A stretch of 64,000 nucleotides of DNA, taken from assembly GCF_964204865.1 (NCBI RefSeq), contig NC_135250.1, forward strand, positions 6,634,001-6,698,000, given 5' to 3'. Positions 28,501 through 40,874 of the stretch are shown piece after piece; the first letter of the stretch is position 1; each line of letters opens with the position of its first letter. Origin of the DNA: Styela clava (taxonomy: Eukaryota; Chordata; Ascidiacea; Stolidobranchia; Styelidae). Position numbers and translations under genes: made by a program. The notes below the pieces were generated by a model. That model saw nothing but the letters and a program-made list of their open reading frames with translations, searched no databases and was not told the origin of the DNA.

Positions 28501-31500
28501 GGGAAATATTTGAGATAAATTGTCATTTCCGTTACGATCTTCTCAGCCCAGAAATATTCAACCACATCGACATATATTTTATCATTATTTGTACAATTTT
28601 GCCGGTTTCTAATTCTATGTTACCAGATATATTTTTTTCCGCTAAAAAATAGCATATTCGCCATCATTTATTTTGTGTGGTAACCCAATTATGCCTCATT
28701 TATCTATACAACATGAATAGACATGAGAAAAAATTGCAAATTAAATTCTTAAAACCACCTTTTCGTAATATAGTCCAAATGCTATCATCGCCCATGATAA
28801 ATGGAATAATAATTATTTGACGAAGTGTCTGAATTCTGCAAGAAAGACTAGGCGGTCTTCCTCGGTTAGGATTTCATGATTGTGTCGTCATTGTGTATCG
28901 AAGTGATTGTTTACTCTCGCCAACGCAAGGTCGCATATTTCTTAATCTGTCACGTGATCTTTGTTTAGTAAGGCCAGGTCACATTGTTGTACAGCCGGTT
29001 CGTGCACAGGTCTCTGACCGCGAATATTTTTCGCCTAACCCACCCAGTATGGTTTTTTGTTCTTGTGTATTGCTTTTGTAAAGAAGTATATTCGTGAGAG
29101 ATCGCTTTTCATTAGAATACACCAAATTTTCGGATCGTGTAAATTCTGTACTTTGCAAACATTGGGTAATATTTCTCAATATGGCTACACACAGGTGACT
29201 CACGAATACCTTGTAAAATATCTTCATGTATATTATTATTGAAATTAATATTTATTACAAAGTGAAATTCTAGTATACGATCAATTACGGATCGTGTCCG
29301 AAAAATTTGCCACAGGAAATTTCGCCGTAGGAAATCTCGCCGCAGGAATTTCGCCGCATAGGGAAATTCGCCGCATGAAAAATCGCGCAAGAGCATTTTG
29401 CTGTAAAACAAGTATTTGTGATAAAAACAGTTAGGTTTATAGGGTTAGGGTATGCTGTTAAATAACGAATCTTTTTTAAATAAAAAGTTACTTCCAAAAT
29501 CTAACTATTTTTATCACAAATACTTGTTTTACAGCAAAATGCTCTTGCAGCGAATTTTCCTATAATAGAACCATTACTGATACCGATAATTTTAGAAGCG
29601 GTGGCTAGCGCTATGGTTAGTAACATCAAGACACACAAACTATCACCTATTTTTAGGTTGAAAAGGATTATTTTTGAACATTTTTGATTTAAATAACTTT
29701 GCGTTTTCGCTGTGAAACTTACAGCCGCCATCTTTCATTTTATAGAAGTTCACTCAAATCAAGATCCTGGTCTCTCAAGTAACAGTATTTCGAAATAGTG
29801 TTCAATTATTTCACAATTTATATTGCTTCTTTTGTTCGTGGCCACGATTTGAGATATGCTGTAATCCAAACACATTTCGACTTTGATATTATAAAATCAT
29901 GAACAAGATGGATTAAAACAGAAAACCGATCAAAAGGAAACCAAATGTATCAGATTCAGAAGTATTAAATTTTTGAGCGAAATGGAGTTTGAAAATTATT
30001 ATTTTTCATGGTATAAAACAGAGATGGACAACAATTTTCATATTAGGATATATTTAGGCAATAACAGTGTCATTGTATTGTAGCAATATATCCAACATGG
30101 TATGCTGCCGCCATTTTGATTTTGGAATTTTTGCAAAATTCTTTCGGCCACCCCCTTATCAAACAATATGAAACTAAATTTAATCGTGTTAATAATTTTC
30201 TTTTTACTCACATCCTGCGCGTCTGGTTTTCCTTAGAAACCACAGACGATGACAAGCAAAAATTATATTTTGTTAATTCTTAACCGAGCCTCGAGCAATT
30301 ATTTGTTTTCATCAAAAGTAAACAAACTGATTGTTTTGATAAAGGGGTTTTCCATTTTCTATTTTCTATTTCGTGATGCCAAGTCGTGATCGTCAGCAAA
30401 CTTCAATTCAGTGGATCGTATTATTTGATTTTCGATATATATTTGAATAATCCTGATTAACAATTTATAGTTTATGATATATTGTTTTGAAATTGATATT
30501 TGATTCTTTGGATCCATTGTGGAATTCCCCCGCCACTATGCAAAATAATGTCTGATTTGGGTGTGGGCGGTGGTGTTTTTCTCAAATCTCACACTTTTGC
30601 ATCAGTGGGGAATTTCTACAAAACATCCGATTCTTTCTTTAGTTATCGGTATCTTCAAGCTTATGATATCCCCTATGGAAAACCTTGTATTTTTAACCAA
30701 ATATTCTAATTATATACCGTTAGGATATAATACCGTGTTTAGGCCATTTTTATAAATCATTCAAAAATTGGGACAAGGTACATGTGGCGCACTTATTTCG
30801 TACCGCTGACTACGTTTAAGTTCTTTTCTCAGCTAGCCGACCTAAGTAGTTAAATATGTGAGGCGCTTATACCCTATTCCCCAAATTTCAACGAAGATTT
30901 CTTCTGAATTTCGTTGTTATGAAACCCCACCACTTAAAAATAAAATGAGATCTTGAAAGAGTCCATTTGTATTCGATGACTGTGATGTTGAATAAAAGAT
31001 ATCATATTTCGAAACATTCGATTTAAAATGTGAAAATTTGGCGTTTTCATTGCTCTTCAACTCAATATCAAAATACATTTCCTACTTCGCGTGTATTGAG
31101 ATGCGGTCAGACGATCTACATCAAAAGTTATTATTGACAATGTATTTGATATCCGTGGTTATCCGATTTTGTGGTCTTTATGTGATAAATTAAATGCGGA
31201 AAGTACTACATACATTTTTAAATGACTTTTTATGGTGTTTTTTTTTGTCATCAAACATAACCAACAGCCATAAATTGTCAATCGGGCACGAGCGGGAGTG
31301 GTCGTTTATTAACCGTTGCCACGAAATACAAAAGTACTTTTATGTGTACAACATGTCGCTCGTCACGCAGATTTTTATTTTACGTGTCACAGATAACGTA
31401 AGATGACGTATTCATTTTCGAACGGGGTTGTGAATTGCGCGCCAAAAATTGTCTATACTGTTAGAACGTAGCCAACCATGAATGAGTTAAGTACCATTCG

Positions 31501-34500
31501 CAAATCAATTTTATTTAGTTGAAGAGGCTTATTTTAAAAATATTTGGTCATTTTGAAGTGTACCAAATTGCCCGACGTTTTTTAATTTTACGTAGCGCGC
31601 GAATATAAATCAAAATTGAAGATTAGTTTGGAATGTAGTTGGTACCGTATGTGAGACATCAGTTGCATCATGAATTCCAATGTATATGCTCACTTCAAAG
31701 CATTTATTCAAATTTTCATGTCTATTCGAACCAGTGATATGTAATCACATATTATTCATTTCGAAAAACCATGTTTCAAGTCGGTTGTTCGAGAACAATT
31801 TGGTGTTTTTCCAGGGCCCATTTATAAGAGAAAATGGGAAGATCCAAAATAAAGATTTTCCTTCAAAAACATTCCTCATTTCCTAATTTACCTGCATTGA
31901 AGCGTAGTTGCTTACTGAAATAGAGAACAATGCCAATGGTAGGGTAGGGCCTTGGTGGACAATCCTGACAGAACGCTTCTCTGCCGACCCATATTCGCAA
32001 AAATAGCAAAATTTGTAATGTATTATGAAAACTCCACAACATATGAAATGAAAAAATGAAAGTACTGAAAATTTGAAATCCAGTTGCTACATTAGTTTGC
32101 GAAGAAATGCGATTTTTGACGACAACAATTTGCCTAACGATTCATAGGTTCATTTCGTGTCCAATCCGATGATGCATATATTCAAGAAGGGTTTAAGATA
32201 TAAGTGACCGATGTACATTGCATATGTACGTGTCACCTGTTTATGGTTTTTGACGGTCGGTCTATTAAAAAAACACGCATACGTATAAGTATCCCAATTG
32301 CGATAATCCTGTTTGAAATATGTAAACTACATATGTTTCTAGGACGTTAATATGTGTCCTAGTTGATGTTTCTGATTTCGGTTCAAAAGAATTGGCCAAA
32401 TGTTCAATAACCTCTGCTTTTTGCATATATGAAACATCTCGTAGAAACGTATTTTGTTACGAGTAAAATATGGCAACCCTTTTTTTATGGCCCTCTATTA
32501 CTTGAATAGTCAAATACGAGTGGATACGCAAGACACCCTTTATACCTTAACCGCTTAACGACAGGTAAACCTTATGTAAGGAGCTTAACCCAAACCAAAA
32601 CATGTACAATATTCATATATGACCAAGCATGTTCATATATAAATAAGTAGCATTATGACGTAAACAGTATCTGCTTTACATCACATACAAGGTCACATTT
32701 AGTTTGACTTATTTGGAATGTTTACACCGTTGCTATCACTACCGTCCGATTTTATTTTAAAGCAATTCCTGCTATCTTTTGCTGTATGGTTTGCCAAGTC
32801 CAATCCCTTTGTTGAGCATTGCGTCATCAGAATGCTCCAGAAATGAAACCTAACGAGATATGGTTATTTGAGTGTACTTGTTGACCTCGAGTTATACTAT
32901 GTATTGCTATTGTACATGCCCTATTTTTGTACTTTTGTTTATCTTAAGGCCTTTCATTTCGATACTCCCGTAGTGTGTGTACCAGGTTAGGGTTAGGCCA
33001 TAATTTTATTCCGATTTTTCTTATTTTAGTTCTATTACGAGTTAGGATTACTGTCTGATATTACTGTCTGTGTTAGCCGAGTGAATATACCCCTGCCCAT
33101 AGGTTTCAGTCACTTTACGCAACTTGTTGAGTAGGCGAACTAAATTTGTTAGCTTGACTCAATATTGGTACACACACTTCTGGAGCGCCTTCATTTCGGC
33201 ATTCATATTGTTGTTGTTACCGTACATTATTATGAGCGTAATACGGTTTTTGGACATCATAATTAGCATAACAGACGATAAAATAATTGATGAAAGTAAA
33301 TGAATAAACTGTTTATGAAATCAGAAGGCCTACATAATTTAAGTTGTTGGGTTGTTCATAATGGAACAAAATAATTAATCATAGTCCTTTTTGTTTTCAG
33401 ATATGACCCGCAAAAAGACACTTGGACCATGGTAAAATGTATGAAAACGAAGCGTATCGGCGTAGGATGTGCAGTAGCAAATCGAATATTATATGCAGTC
33501 GGTGGATTCGACGGCCGAAATCGTTTAAAATCAGTCGAAAGATACGTTCCCGAAACAGATGAATGGTGTTTTGTTGCCTCAATGAACACTCCAAGGAGTG
33601 GAGCAGGTGGGTCTTTTGTAGGACATTTTTACAGGTCTTTAACGATGAGGTTACTTACATGTTTCGAGCCTTTTTTCTTAACTCCTTATATTCCTTCCTT
33701 GAACAAATATTTACATCAAGAAAACTTTTTGAAATACGTAGGTTAACGTGCGTAATTACCACTTTAACGACGTCAAAATATCCTATTTAGTATGCTTTAA
33801 AATACGTTGTTAATATTTTTGATAACATTGTTTATTTGTTACATCCAGGCGTCGTTGCTATCGGTAACTACATTTACGCCGTTGGTGGATACGACGGTAC
33901 GCAGCAGCTGAATTCAGTTGAAAGATATAGCGTAGTAGACGACACTTGGCAACCTATTGCCAGAATGAGGCATAAACGATCAGCACTTGCAGTAACTGTA
34001 CACGAAAATAAGATTTTTGCATTAGGTGAGTGAATGGTAATACTTGTTTTAATATTGGACTGGAGGTATAGGTGGTGATTTCTAAGGTACTCTGGATTCC
34101 GGGACAATTTAAAAACGACTCCGATTCTTGGATCCGGGTTGGGAAAGTTGTTGACTCCGTTGTTCGACTCCGACTCCGAAAGTTGTTGGTGCAAATTTTG
34201 ACTCTGACTTCAGCTCTGACAATTTACAATCGACTCCGACTTTTTTTGGATTCGGATTGAAACAGTTTTTGATTCCGACTTCGGGCTGGTGGAAATTTTG
34301 ACCTCCAGCTCCGAGAAAATGAAATTGTGATAATAAAACCTAATAAAAAATGAATGCCTTCTTTGACTATATTGGCATCATAGGGTAAAAATGTTTGGGT
34401 TTAAATCCCATGTCCACCACCTTGCCCAGGGTGTAATAAATTGGTTAGGTAATTCGAAACCGGAATGATTCCGATACCTTCAAATCATAGCAGCTCGCAA

Positions 34501-34793
34501 CCCACAGAGGAAGCTTACACATGACCTTGTTTGGAGTGAACGTGTAGAAAGGTACCTCTGTACCAAATACCACAATTTAAGGCCCCACCATGCAATACTG
34601 ACTTGTGTCGACTAAACTAAACTTTCAATCTATATTCAATTACACAGGTGGATACGACGGTTCCGATTTCCTTTCCAGTGTTGAGTATTTTGATCCCGAT
34701 CGGGGCGAATGGCGAGAATTAACCAATAATATGAGCCCGGGAAGATCTGGTTCTGGAGCGGCCGTCGGATTTCAACCTTGCGTTCAAAGATAA
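19557..34793 (+). CDS. KEAP1: KEAP1: BTB-BACK-Kelch substrate adaptor for CUL3, redox sensor controlling NRF2
   Basis: Eleven exons join with consistent phase: 19557-19639, 20849-21033, 21360-21540, 22205-22325, 22663-22833, 23556-23720, 24079-24284, 25486-25626, 33401-33606, 33849-34025 and 34648-34793 (1782 nt, 593 aa; human KEAP1 is 624 aa). Order: short basic N-terminus, BTB (about 40-150), BACK/IVR (about 151-300), six Kelch repeats (303-590). Cysteines corresponding to human Cys151, Cys273, Cys288 and Cys297 are present at 128 ([12 protein letters not shown]), 250 (VRCHSLTP), 265 and 274. NRF2-pocket residues are kept in [58 protein letters not shown] and GRSGSG. In the cytoplasm KEAP1 presents NRF2-type factors to the CUL3 E3 ligase until its cysteines are modified. 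The ATG of exon 1 was chosen because its phase joins exon 2; the first 28 residues are otherwise uncharacteristic. Intron 8 (7.8 kb) is far longer than the others and carries several MITEs. Human residue numbers are from memory. Confidence 0.96.
21787..21897. mobile_element. Short palindromic MITE, family A copy 2
   Basis: A compact hairpin: CTTCTGAAGTATGCGCACCA at the left and TGGTGCGCATACTTCAGGAG at the right. The inner part contains AACCCTAACCTGGTACACA, shared with family A. It lies in KEAP1 intron 3. Confidence 0.75.
23225..23345 (-). repeat. tRNA-derived SINE, family 2 copy
   Basis: Read on the minus strand it has an A-box-like head (TAGTGGAGGCGTTGGGC), a B-box-like GGGTTGAAACCCC and then CCAGCACCTCACCCAGG. 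The last two segments match the plus-strand sequence near 34400. It lies in KEAP1 intron 5. Confidence 0.5.
26071..26124. repeat. 27-bp tandem duplication in KEAP1 intron 8
   Basis: Two adjacent copies of a 27-bp unit starting AATATTTCGTAATGT at 26071-26097 and 26098-26124 differ at one base. It is probably a simple replication-slippage duplication. Confidence 0.8.
28007..28215. mobile_element. MITE family A, longer variant copy 3
   Basis: Begins ACTCCCGGAGTGTGTGTACC, contains ATAATTTTATTCCGATTTTT and AGTTCTATTACGAG, then GTGTTAGCC, and ends with CCATATTGGTACC. The longer variants at 32957 (same orientation) and 52950 (reverse orientation) share the middle part GTGTTAGCC..CCCATAGG. It lies in KEAP1 intron 8. 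Confidence 0.65.
29292..29572. mobile_element. Fold-back MITE, family B copy 1
   Basis: 281 bp, flanked by near-perfect 8-bp duplications ATTACGGA (29284-29291) and ATTACTGA (29573-29580), as expected for hAT-type insertion. The left arm carries repeated variants of TTCGCCGCAGGAAA. The arms pair through CAAGAGCATTTTGCTGTAAA and CAAGTATTTGTGATAAAAA. The inner part reads TAGGGTTAGGGTATGCTG. The second copy is at 36572. It lies in KEAP1 intron 8. Confidence 0.85.
32957..33195. mobile_element. MITE family A, longer variant copy 4
   Basis: Starts ATACTCCCGTAGTGTGTGTA, shares CATAATTTTATTCCGATTTT and GTGTTAGCC with the copy at 28007, and ends AATATTGGTACACACACTTC. It lies near the 3' end of KEAP1 intron 8, about 200 bp before exon 9. 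Confidence 0.65.
34070..34320. repeat. Degenerate ACTCCGACT-rich repeat in KEAP1 intron 10
   Basis: The motif GACTCCGACTCC and degraded forms (TTGACTCTGACTT, TTGATTCCGACTT) recur about ten times. Such runs are typical of subterminal repeats of hAT-like elements. Termini were not identified. Confidence 0.5.
34355..34605 (+). repeat. tRNA-derived SINE, family 2 copy
   Basis: Contains GGGTTTAAATCCCA (B-box-like), then CCACCACCTTGCCCAGG, matching the reverse-strand copy at 23225-23345, followed by a unique tail. It lies in KEAP1 intron 10. Confidence 0.5.
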
Positions 34794-36571
34794 CGAAAAA
34801 CGGCATGTGGTTCGTATCTACCACATATATCCTATCTGAGAAGGCGCTTTCGAACCGACTCACCGAAGCGCATATTCACGAATCAAGGCAAGTGATTCAG
34901 ATGAAAATCAGCAATATGTAACGTATGCAGTTGTAAAATTTAAAAGCGGAATTTCCCGCTTCGATCGAAACGGACGATCAAAAAAAGAGCGACAAACGAA
35001 ACGAGCAACTGGGGCTCAAAGTTGGAATACCAATCCCGACTTCAGACCTATTTAATGATTTTGGAAACTGAAAAGCTGATAAACCTAGGCAGGACTATCA
35101 AGCATCAATTATGACTTTTGAAATTGGACAGGAAGTGTACTTATGGAAAGCTTTGCTGAATTGCTCCTGATTTTCTGACTGGGGTTGTTAAGTTTTTTTT
35201 AAAAAAAGCGTTTTTTCTACTTCACTAATAGACCCGCTGGAGGATACGCCCTGATAATTGAAAATTCATGACTACGTTCTTTGGAGTCGCTACAAGGCTG
35301 TCCATTTTTTCAAACTTTCTCCGATCCCCACGATAATTTCACCCTGAATTTTGCTAGGGATGATAATTCGCTGTCACACTTTCATGTGACATTCGGTGCA
35401 ATTATTTTACCATTGAATTAGAATTTTGCAGACCATGTATACATTCGTGTTCCTATATTGGAGCATTTCTCTCTTGTATCAATGCGTTTTATCGACAGCG
35501 ATATTAGAAGTCGTCATTTTAAGATCTGTTTTAATCTGATTCTGTCATCGAAACATTACTACGCACCACGTTAACCCTGAGAAAGACAAATTAAATATCT
35601 TGAACATCCCGATTTGGCATCCCTCTTGTACCATAGTAATGACTTTCCCAATAAAGCCATTCCCATTAAAAATAGAACAAACCTATTCGCTCAACAAAAT
35701 TTTTGGCAGACGCGTTGAATGAGTTTTAAACGAAAGGTGTATTCTTATTTTATGTACGTTGTATTTATTATGCTTTTACTACGTTTACAACGTTGTTTTT
35801 AATTTCTCGCGCACTTTTTCATAACGCAAAGAACGTATCATAAAACGGCAGTAGCCATTTTTTTTTTATTTAAACCAATTTCGCAGGTTGAAAACTCATT
35901 CCCACGAACTCATCTGGAAGGTGTGATAAATAAAGGCCAAACCGGAAAGCTTCCAGTACATCCAAAAATAGTGTTTTTCTCATTATTTGTTTGTTGTAAA
36001 TGTGTGAGAATGCCTCAAGAAATAAGTATTATTAATAACTAAATTATTTCTGCTTTTTTCCATAAACTATGGATTTGTGAAGTATTCTTGATTGGAAAGT
36101 GCAAAAAATTATTATTCCCACAGAGTCAAATTAGTCATTAACAATTCACAACCCAAACCGATTTAACTAAATACATGTAGACTCAAGTATTTTGATATCG
36201 ATCAATAATTATCATGCGAATACAGCATGGAGGTATTTTTCTTACAACACATATTTCGATGGCTTTGGGTTTGTCCAAAAACTCTACATACCTCCAAATT
36301 CAATATAATATTGCTGGCTATTGTATCGACCGTTCTGTTCAAAAATTTGTAAATTCAAATTTTCACATAGTATTTACTGTACAAATATTTATCTTAAAAC
36401 GAATCAAATGTTATTTATTCATACTAGTCTTATTTTGAATTTATATGGCACGTCGTATTGTTCTAACCGCATAATAATTTCCCGCACCATCCGACAGCAC
36501 CAGATATTTTAATGCTGCAAATCACAACAGTTTTCGTCCCAAATCTGTAAAGTTGTTGGTAATGTCCTGAG
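34794..36571. other. KEAP1 3' flank, no gene recognised
   Basis: The KEAP1 3'UTR presumably occupies the first part, but no single polyadenylation signal stands out. Nothing else is supported up to the MITE at 36572. Confidence 0.35.
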
Positions 36572-36849
36572 GCGTGTCCGAAAAATTCGCCGCAGGAAAT
36601 TTCGCCGCATAGGACAATTTGACTATGAAAAATCGTCGCAAGAGCATTTTGCTATAAAACAAGTATATTTGTGATAAAACAGTTAGGTTTATAGGGTTAG
36701 GGTATGCTGTTAAATAACGAATCTTTTTTAAGTAAAAAGATACTTCCAAAACTTTACTGTTTTTATCGCACATACTTGTTTTACAGCAATATGCTCTTGC
36801 GGCGAGATTTTCTACGGCGAAATTTCCTGCGGCGAATTTTCCTAGAACC
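36572..36849. mobile_element. Fold-back MITE, family B copy 2
   Basis: 278 bp with a perfect 8-bp target duplication GTCCTGAG at 36564-36571 and 36850-36857. The inverted arms include AAAATTCGCCGCAGGAAATT, and the arms and centre match the copy at 29292 closely. No ORF of interest. The TSD length suggests hAT transposase mobilised it. Confidence 0.9.
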
Positions 36850-37739
36850 GTCCTGAGATACTCAGTAGATAACACTGAAGCCGTAACTATATTTATTTAT
36901 ATGTACACTAAGTTTAAAAGAGTTTGTTTATTAGAGAAATATTACATTACGGAAAACAGCACGTTATGGAAAGATTGAACCTATTTCACTGGCAAGCTCA
37001 GAGCTTGTTTTTATTATTTTACTGCTAACCAGTCAAGACATGGGTCTGTTGAAGCTATTGGTAAATATTGACGCGCAGACGTATTAAATATCGCTTATAT
37101 TTTTTTTAAATGTTTAGTCAATCCCTCTGTTATAATTTCTATTTGTCATTTTACTGATCTTGTGGATTTAATTTTAAGAAAGTCTTTTTTTTTCATTTTT
37201 TATTCCTGACTAAACGAGAAGATGTTGAAAATGTTTTCTGTGGAAGCCAGTGTCCTCCACGTTTATGATTTGCCAACAATATTGATGGATGTTTGTAGTT
37301 CAAGTTTCTTCTTGCCTTTGCTTTGAACTACCACATTTTGAAATCGGTATATCCACCCATGAAGTTCCATATATATACCTTCGCACTGTGATTATTATTA
37401 GCATTTCATATGCACGTGCGATATTAAAAATTGAATAAACCTATTAAAATATGAATGTGAATAAACGTAGTTGTTATTCTCCTCGGACAAGATTTTGGGA
37501 AGGCTAATGGTAGCCTAATCCACAAGTCTGAAGATTTTTTGTGAGATTTTTTGGATCATAAGCATTATCGGTGGTATCGCAGGGGGCATCGCCGACTGCG
37601 CGAGAGTTGAAGAGGTCCAAGTTAACGTGACTAATAGACTGATAAATGATGGTGAATTCCACATGAGGTTGGGGAAAACGCGAAAAATTCTTCGCCATAT
37701 GGGTCCATCGACGGTAACCGAGCAGGCAAACGTTGATAG

Positions 37740-38769
37740 TAGGGATGGGCCGGGATTCGGATCCGGACTCGGATTCGAGTCGAATCCAGGCATTTTTTGG
37801 ACTCGGATTCGAGTCCGCGTCATTTTTACCGAGTCTATAATCAATTCTGTTTTTACTAATTTACGCCTATGTTTGTACTTTTGCTTCTATAAATCCCACT
37901 ACATAAATTGACAAGGTAAAATTCAAGGTTAGATCTGTAACAATATCCATCGTGTGCATTATAAACACTCCTAATAAAACGACGACAGATATCCAGATGA
38001 TATAACGCAAGTTAAAAACTATTGATCGCTTATAACAATGATGTTGCGCCAGTCGCCTTCAAATTATCTATCCTTTTTGGTGTACATGTGGTACACAATA
38101 AAATATGTGTTATTGTAATATTTTTGAGTTTTTGATTCGCGTAAAATGAAACATGCTCTGGATCAACCCAATGTGGAATCTCATCAATACCTCTTTTAAA
38201 TCGAGTTTATTGCGTGCAATCCTTTCGCTAAAAAGGCAATGGAAAGCATGGAGAGTTTTAGAACGTTTACATGAACTACTAAATTGCAAGCAGACGTACC
38301 ACGTTGTATTAACGACGAGTGGCATTTCTCTACCATATGCGCACATGACATAATAAATTTACGGCTAGAAATATTTGGAATTATGGGAAAGCATTGTAGT
38401 CGAAAGCTTTTTATTTTTTATATTGACATTTAAGAATTTCTGACTAGCCGCCCAGAATTGACGCAAGGTGGGCTGAAAATCCAGTTCACAGCCTAGGCGC
38501 ACATTGATCCACGTTTACGTTTGTATTATGGCCGCCAAAAAAAAGAAAAAATATATATTTAAAATGATTCAACAGCTATTTGCGAAACCATTAGGCAAAA
38601 CATATGAACTACGACGTATGTTTGCGAGCGCACGATGCTGTAGCATGGTCAAAAACACGTTTTTCTGCTTTCCATTATGACGTCACGGACTCGGCAGATT
38701 CGATTCGAGTCCGTGACCTATTACTCGGATTCGTCGAATCTCTGTAATGCTGGACTCGTCCCATCCCTA
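37740..38769. mobile_element. Non-autonomous hAT element, family C copy 1
   Basis: 1030 bp, starting TAGGGATGGGCC and ending TCCCATCCCTA, flanked by a perfect 8-bp duplication GTTGATAG (37732-37739, 38770-38777). Subterminal repeats of GGACTCGGATTCGAGTC type occur at both ends. TAGGGATG termini are typical of hAT elements. Interior open frames are short, and no transposase motif was recognised. Confidence 0.9.
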
Positions 38770-38777
38770 GTTGATAG

Positions 38778-40874
38778 ATGCCAACCTCATTATCATATCA
38801 TAAGTTGTAATCTTATATCACGCGTCTCTCACCCACGTTTAGATGCCTGGCGCCTCGTACGTTTGCCTATAGCAGTTAACCCCCAAATGTACCCCATTTC
38901 ATGTTAAAAACATGAAAACAAAGTTAATTTTTCCCAAAATTCGAACAAAGACTCCCGTTTCAATCAAATTAATTCACTTTTAGGAAAATAACAAGTTTCG
39001 TCCGGCCATTATCAAATTGAAATATATTTTATCACGATATTTAAACACTAATTATGTATATGTAAGTTCCCATCCGTACGATATTCATAATTACGCATAT
39101 TGAGATAATAGGAGTTTCTGTTTATAACGTGAATCACGAGCTCACGTTTACAGTATTTAATTAGATTTAGGATCAACGTATAAATACGACTCAATATCTT
39201 TCAAAGTTAAGCTAGTCTGGATAAATGTTTTAAGATTTGTATTCTGTGTATCGTGCAAATCTGAGAATAAAATCAAACAGAGTTTTCTAAAGTTTCTTCA
39301 TTAACGTGGGCATTGAAGCTGAAGGGTGAACGGGCGATTGGCAGTTCTGAGACGGTCTACGAAATAGCAATATACGGTGACATCACATTCATTTACCAAT
39401 TATATATGCTATATGCCTATATCGCAAAGTCATAACGGAACTTACCCAAAAAACACCAGCTAATGTGACAAAGATTCAGTTGAAGTCGAGATACCCAGAT
39501 GGAAATATTGCGGTAGAACTTTCCACCAAGACGTCCCATAGAATATGCTCTACATATAAAGACTTTGGCCATCATCCCACCAATAGACTATCAATACTAC
39601 ATTTGAAGATAGCCTAATCGTCACTATACCCCTACATTGAACTGCGTACATTGAACAGCATATTCAAATATATCAAAAATATACTAAATTAGAAAATGTT
39701 TCAAAGATCTTGCTTTCCTCTGCAGTCTCCGAGAGCTTGGCTAAATTATGATATAGCCTTCAATTCAAGAACAATTGCAACCTGAATTTAACTTAACGAC
39801 TGTCGCGCGTTTTTGGTATTTATTGAACTTGTAAGTCGGTAATACTGACAAATATTTTATATATCTCATCATTGGCGGTGAAAATAGTTGGTCTTCATCG
39901 ATAGTTTGAATATATTGCTGCCAAGTTGTATTATGTGCAACTTTAAAAATATGATTATTGTCACATATTTAGTCATTGTAGAAATACAAATGGGGTGGAA
40001 GCACGCTCAATATAACAATTATCATCCCCATATAATAAAACATGATTAAATTTTAGTTTGATTTTTAAAACAATACAGCGATGCTCAAATATATGGACAC
40101 GAAATCCAAAACAAAATATCAATTAATCTCCGCGTTTCGCATAGCGTCGGGTTTCGGATGCAGCCGTCACGGTTGGCGGATTAAATACCGTGTTCCTATA
40201 AGAACAAAAATATAGCAAAATTTTGGATAAAATATCAGATCTCATAAAATTCATAGAAAATTCAGGAATAACTAAAAGTAATAAATAGCCTTCTAGCAAA
40301 AAATACAATCTTTATTACCCACTTAAAATGTCAAAGTCAAGCGATTTTTTTCATGCCACCAAGAAGAAAAATACCAACAAGTACAAAATAGCAAAAAGAC
40401 CACAGGTTCACTTCTTGTCTCTTCATTAACATTGTTTTATCGCAAGTTTGAATTCACTGTGACTCATACTTTTCCAGTTCACTGATTTTATGAAATATAT
40501 GACTCGGAACCATTCAATGCTCGGGACTTGAAACAGCATCGAATCATGTAAAAATAGCACTTCGATATAATTAGAAGGAAATTCAACTCATTTATATCGC
40601 ATGTTTAGTGAAGGGTCTCAGTCTAGGTTAAATAATCCAAAAGTTAATTTAAATTTAGAAGCTATCCGAAAATATATATACGGTAATAATCACTAGATAT
40701 CGCACTTTCGGAAGTTTTCGGATTTCGGGATGGTCTCCAACGGCTGACTGCCCTTCTCGTTTATTCGTGAGCGTGGTAGTTGGTTTGGTTTTGCGCACTT
40801 GTTCGTATCTGCTTGAATCGCTGTTACAATTCTGTTAAATTTTCTTCATATCACTCTATAAGTATCAAAGAAGT
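38778..40874. other. Intergenic region upstream of 14-3-3, no gene seen
   Basis: No coding exon, RNA gene or repeat could be supported. The last 150 bp before the 14-3-3 ATG should contain its 5'UTR and promoter; no convincing TATA box was seen. Confidence 0.35.

Noticed and set aside
36573-36848. Apparent minus-strand ORF over the fold-back MITE
   Set aside because: The same reading appears in the other MITE copy at 29292 because of its repeat arms. It is not a gene.
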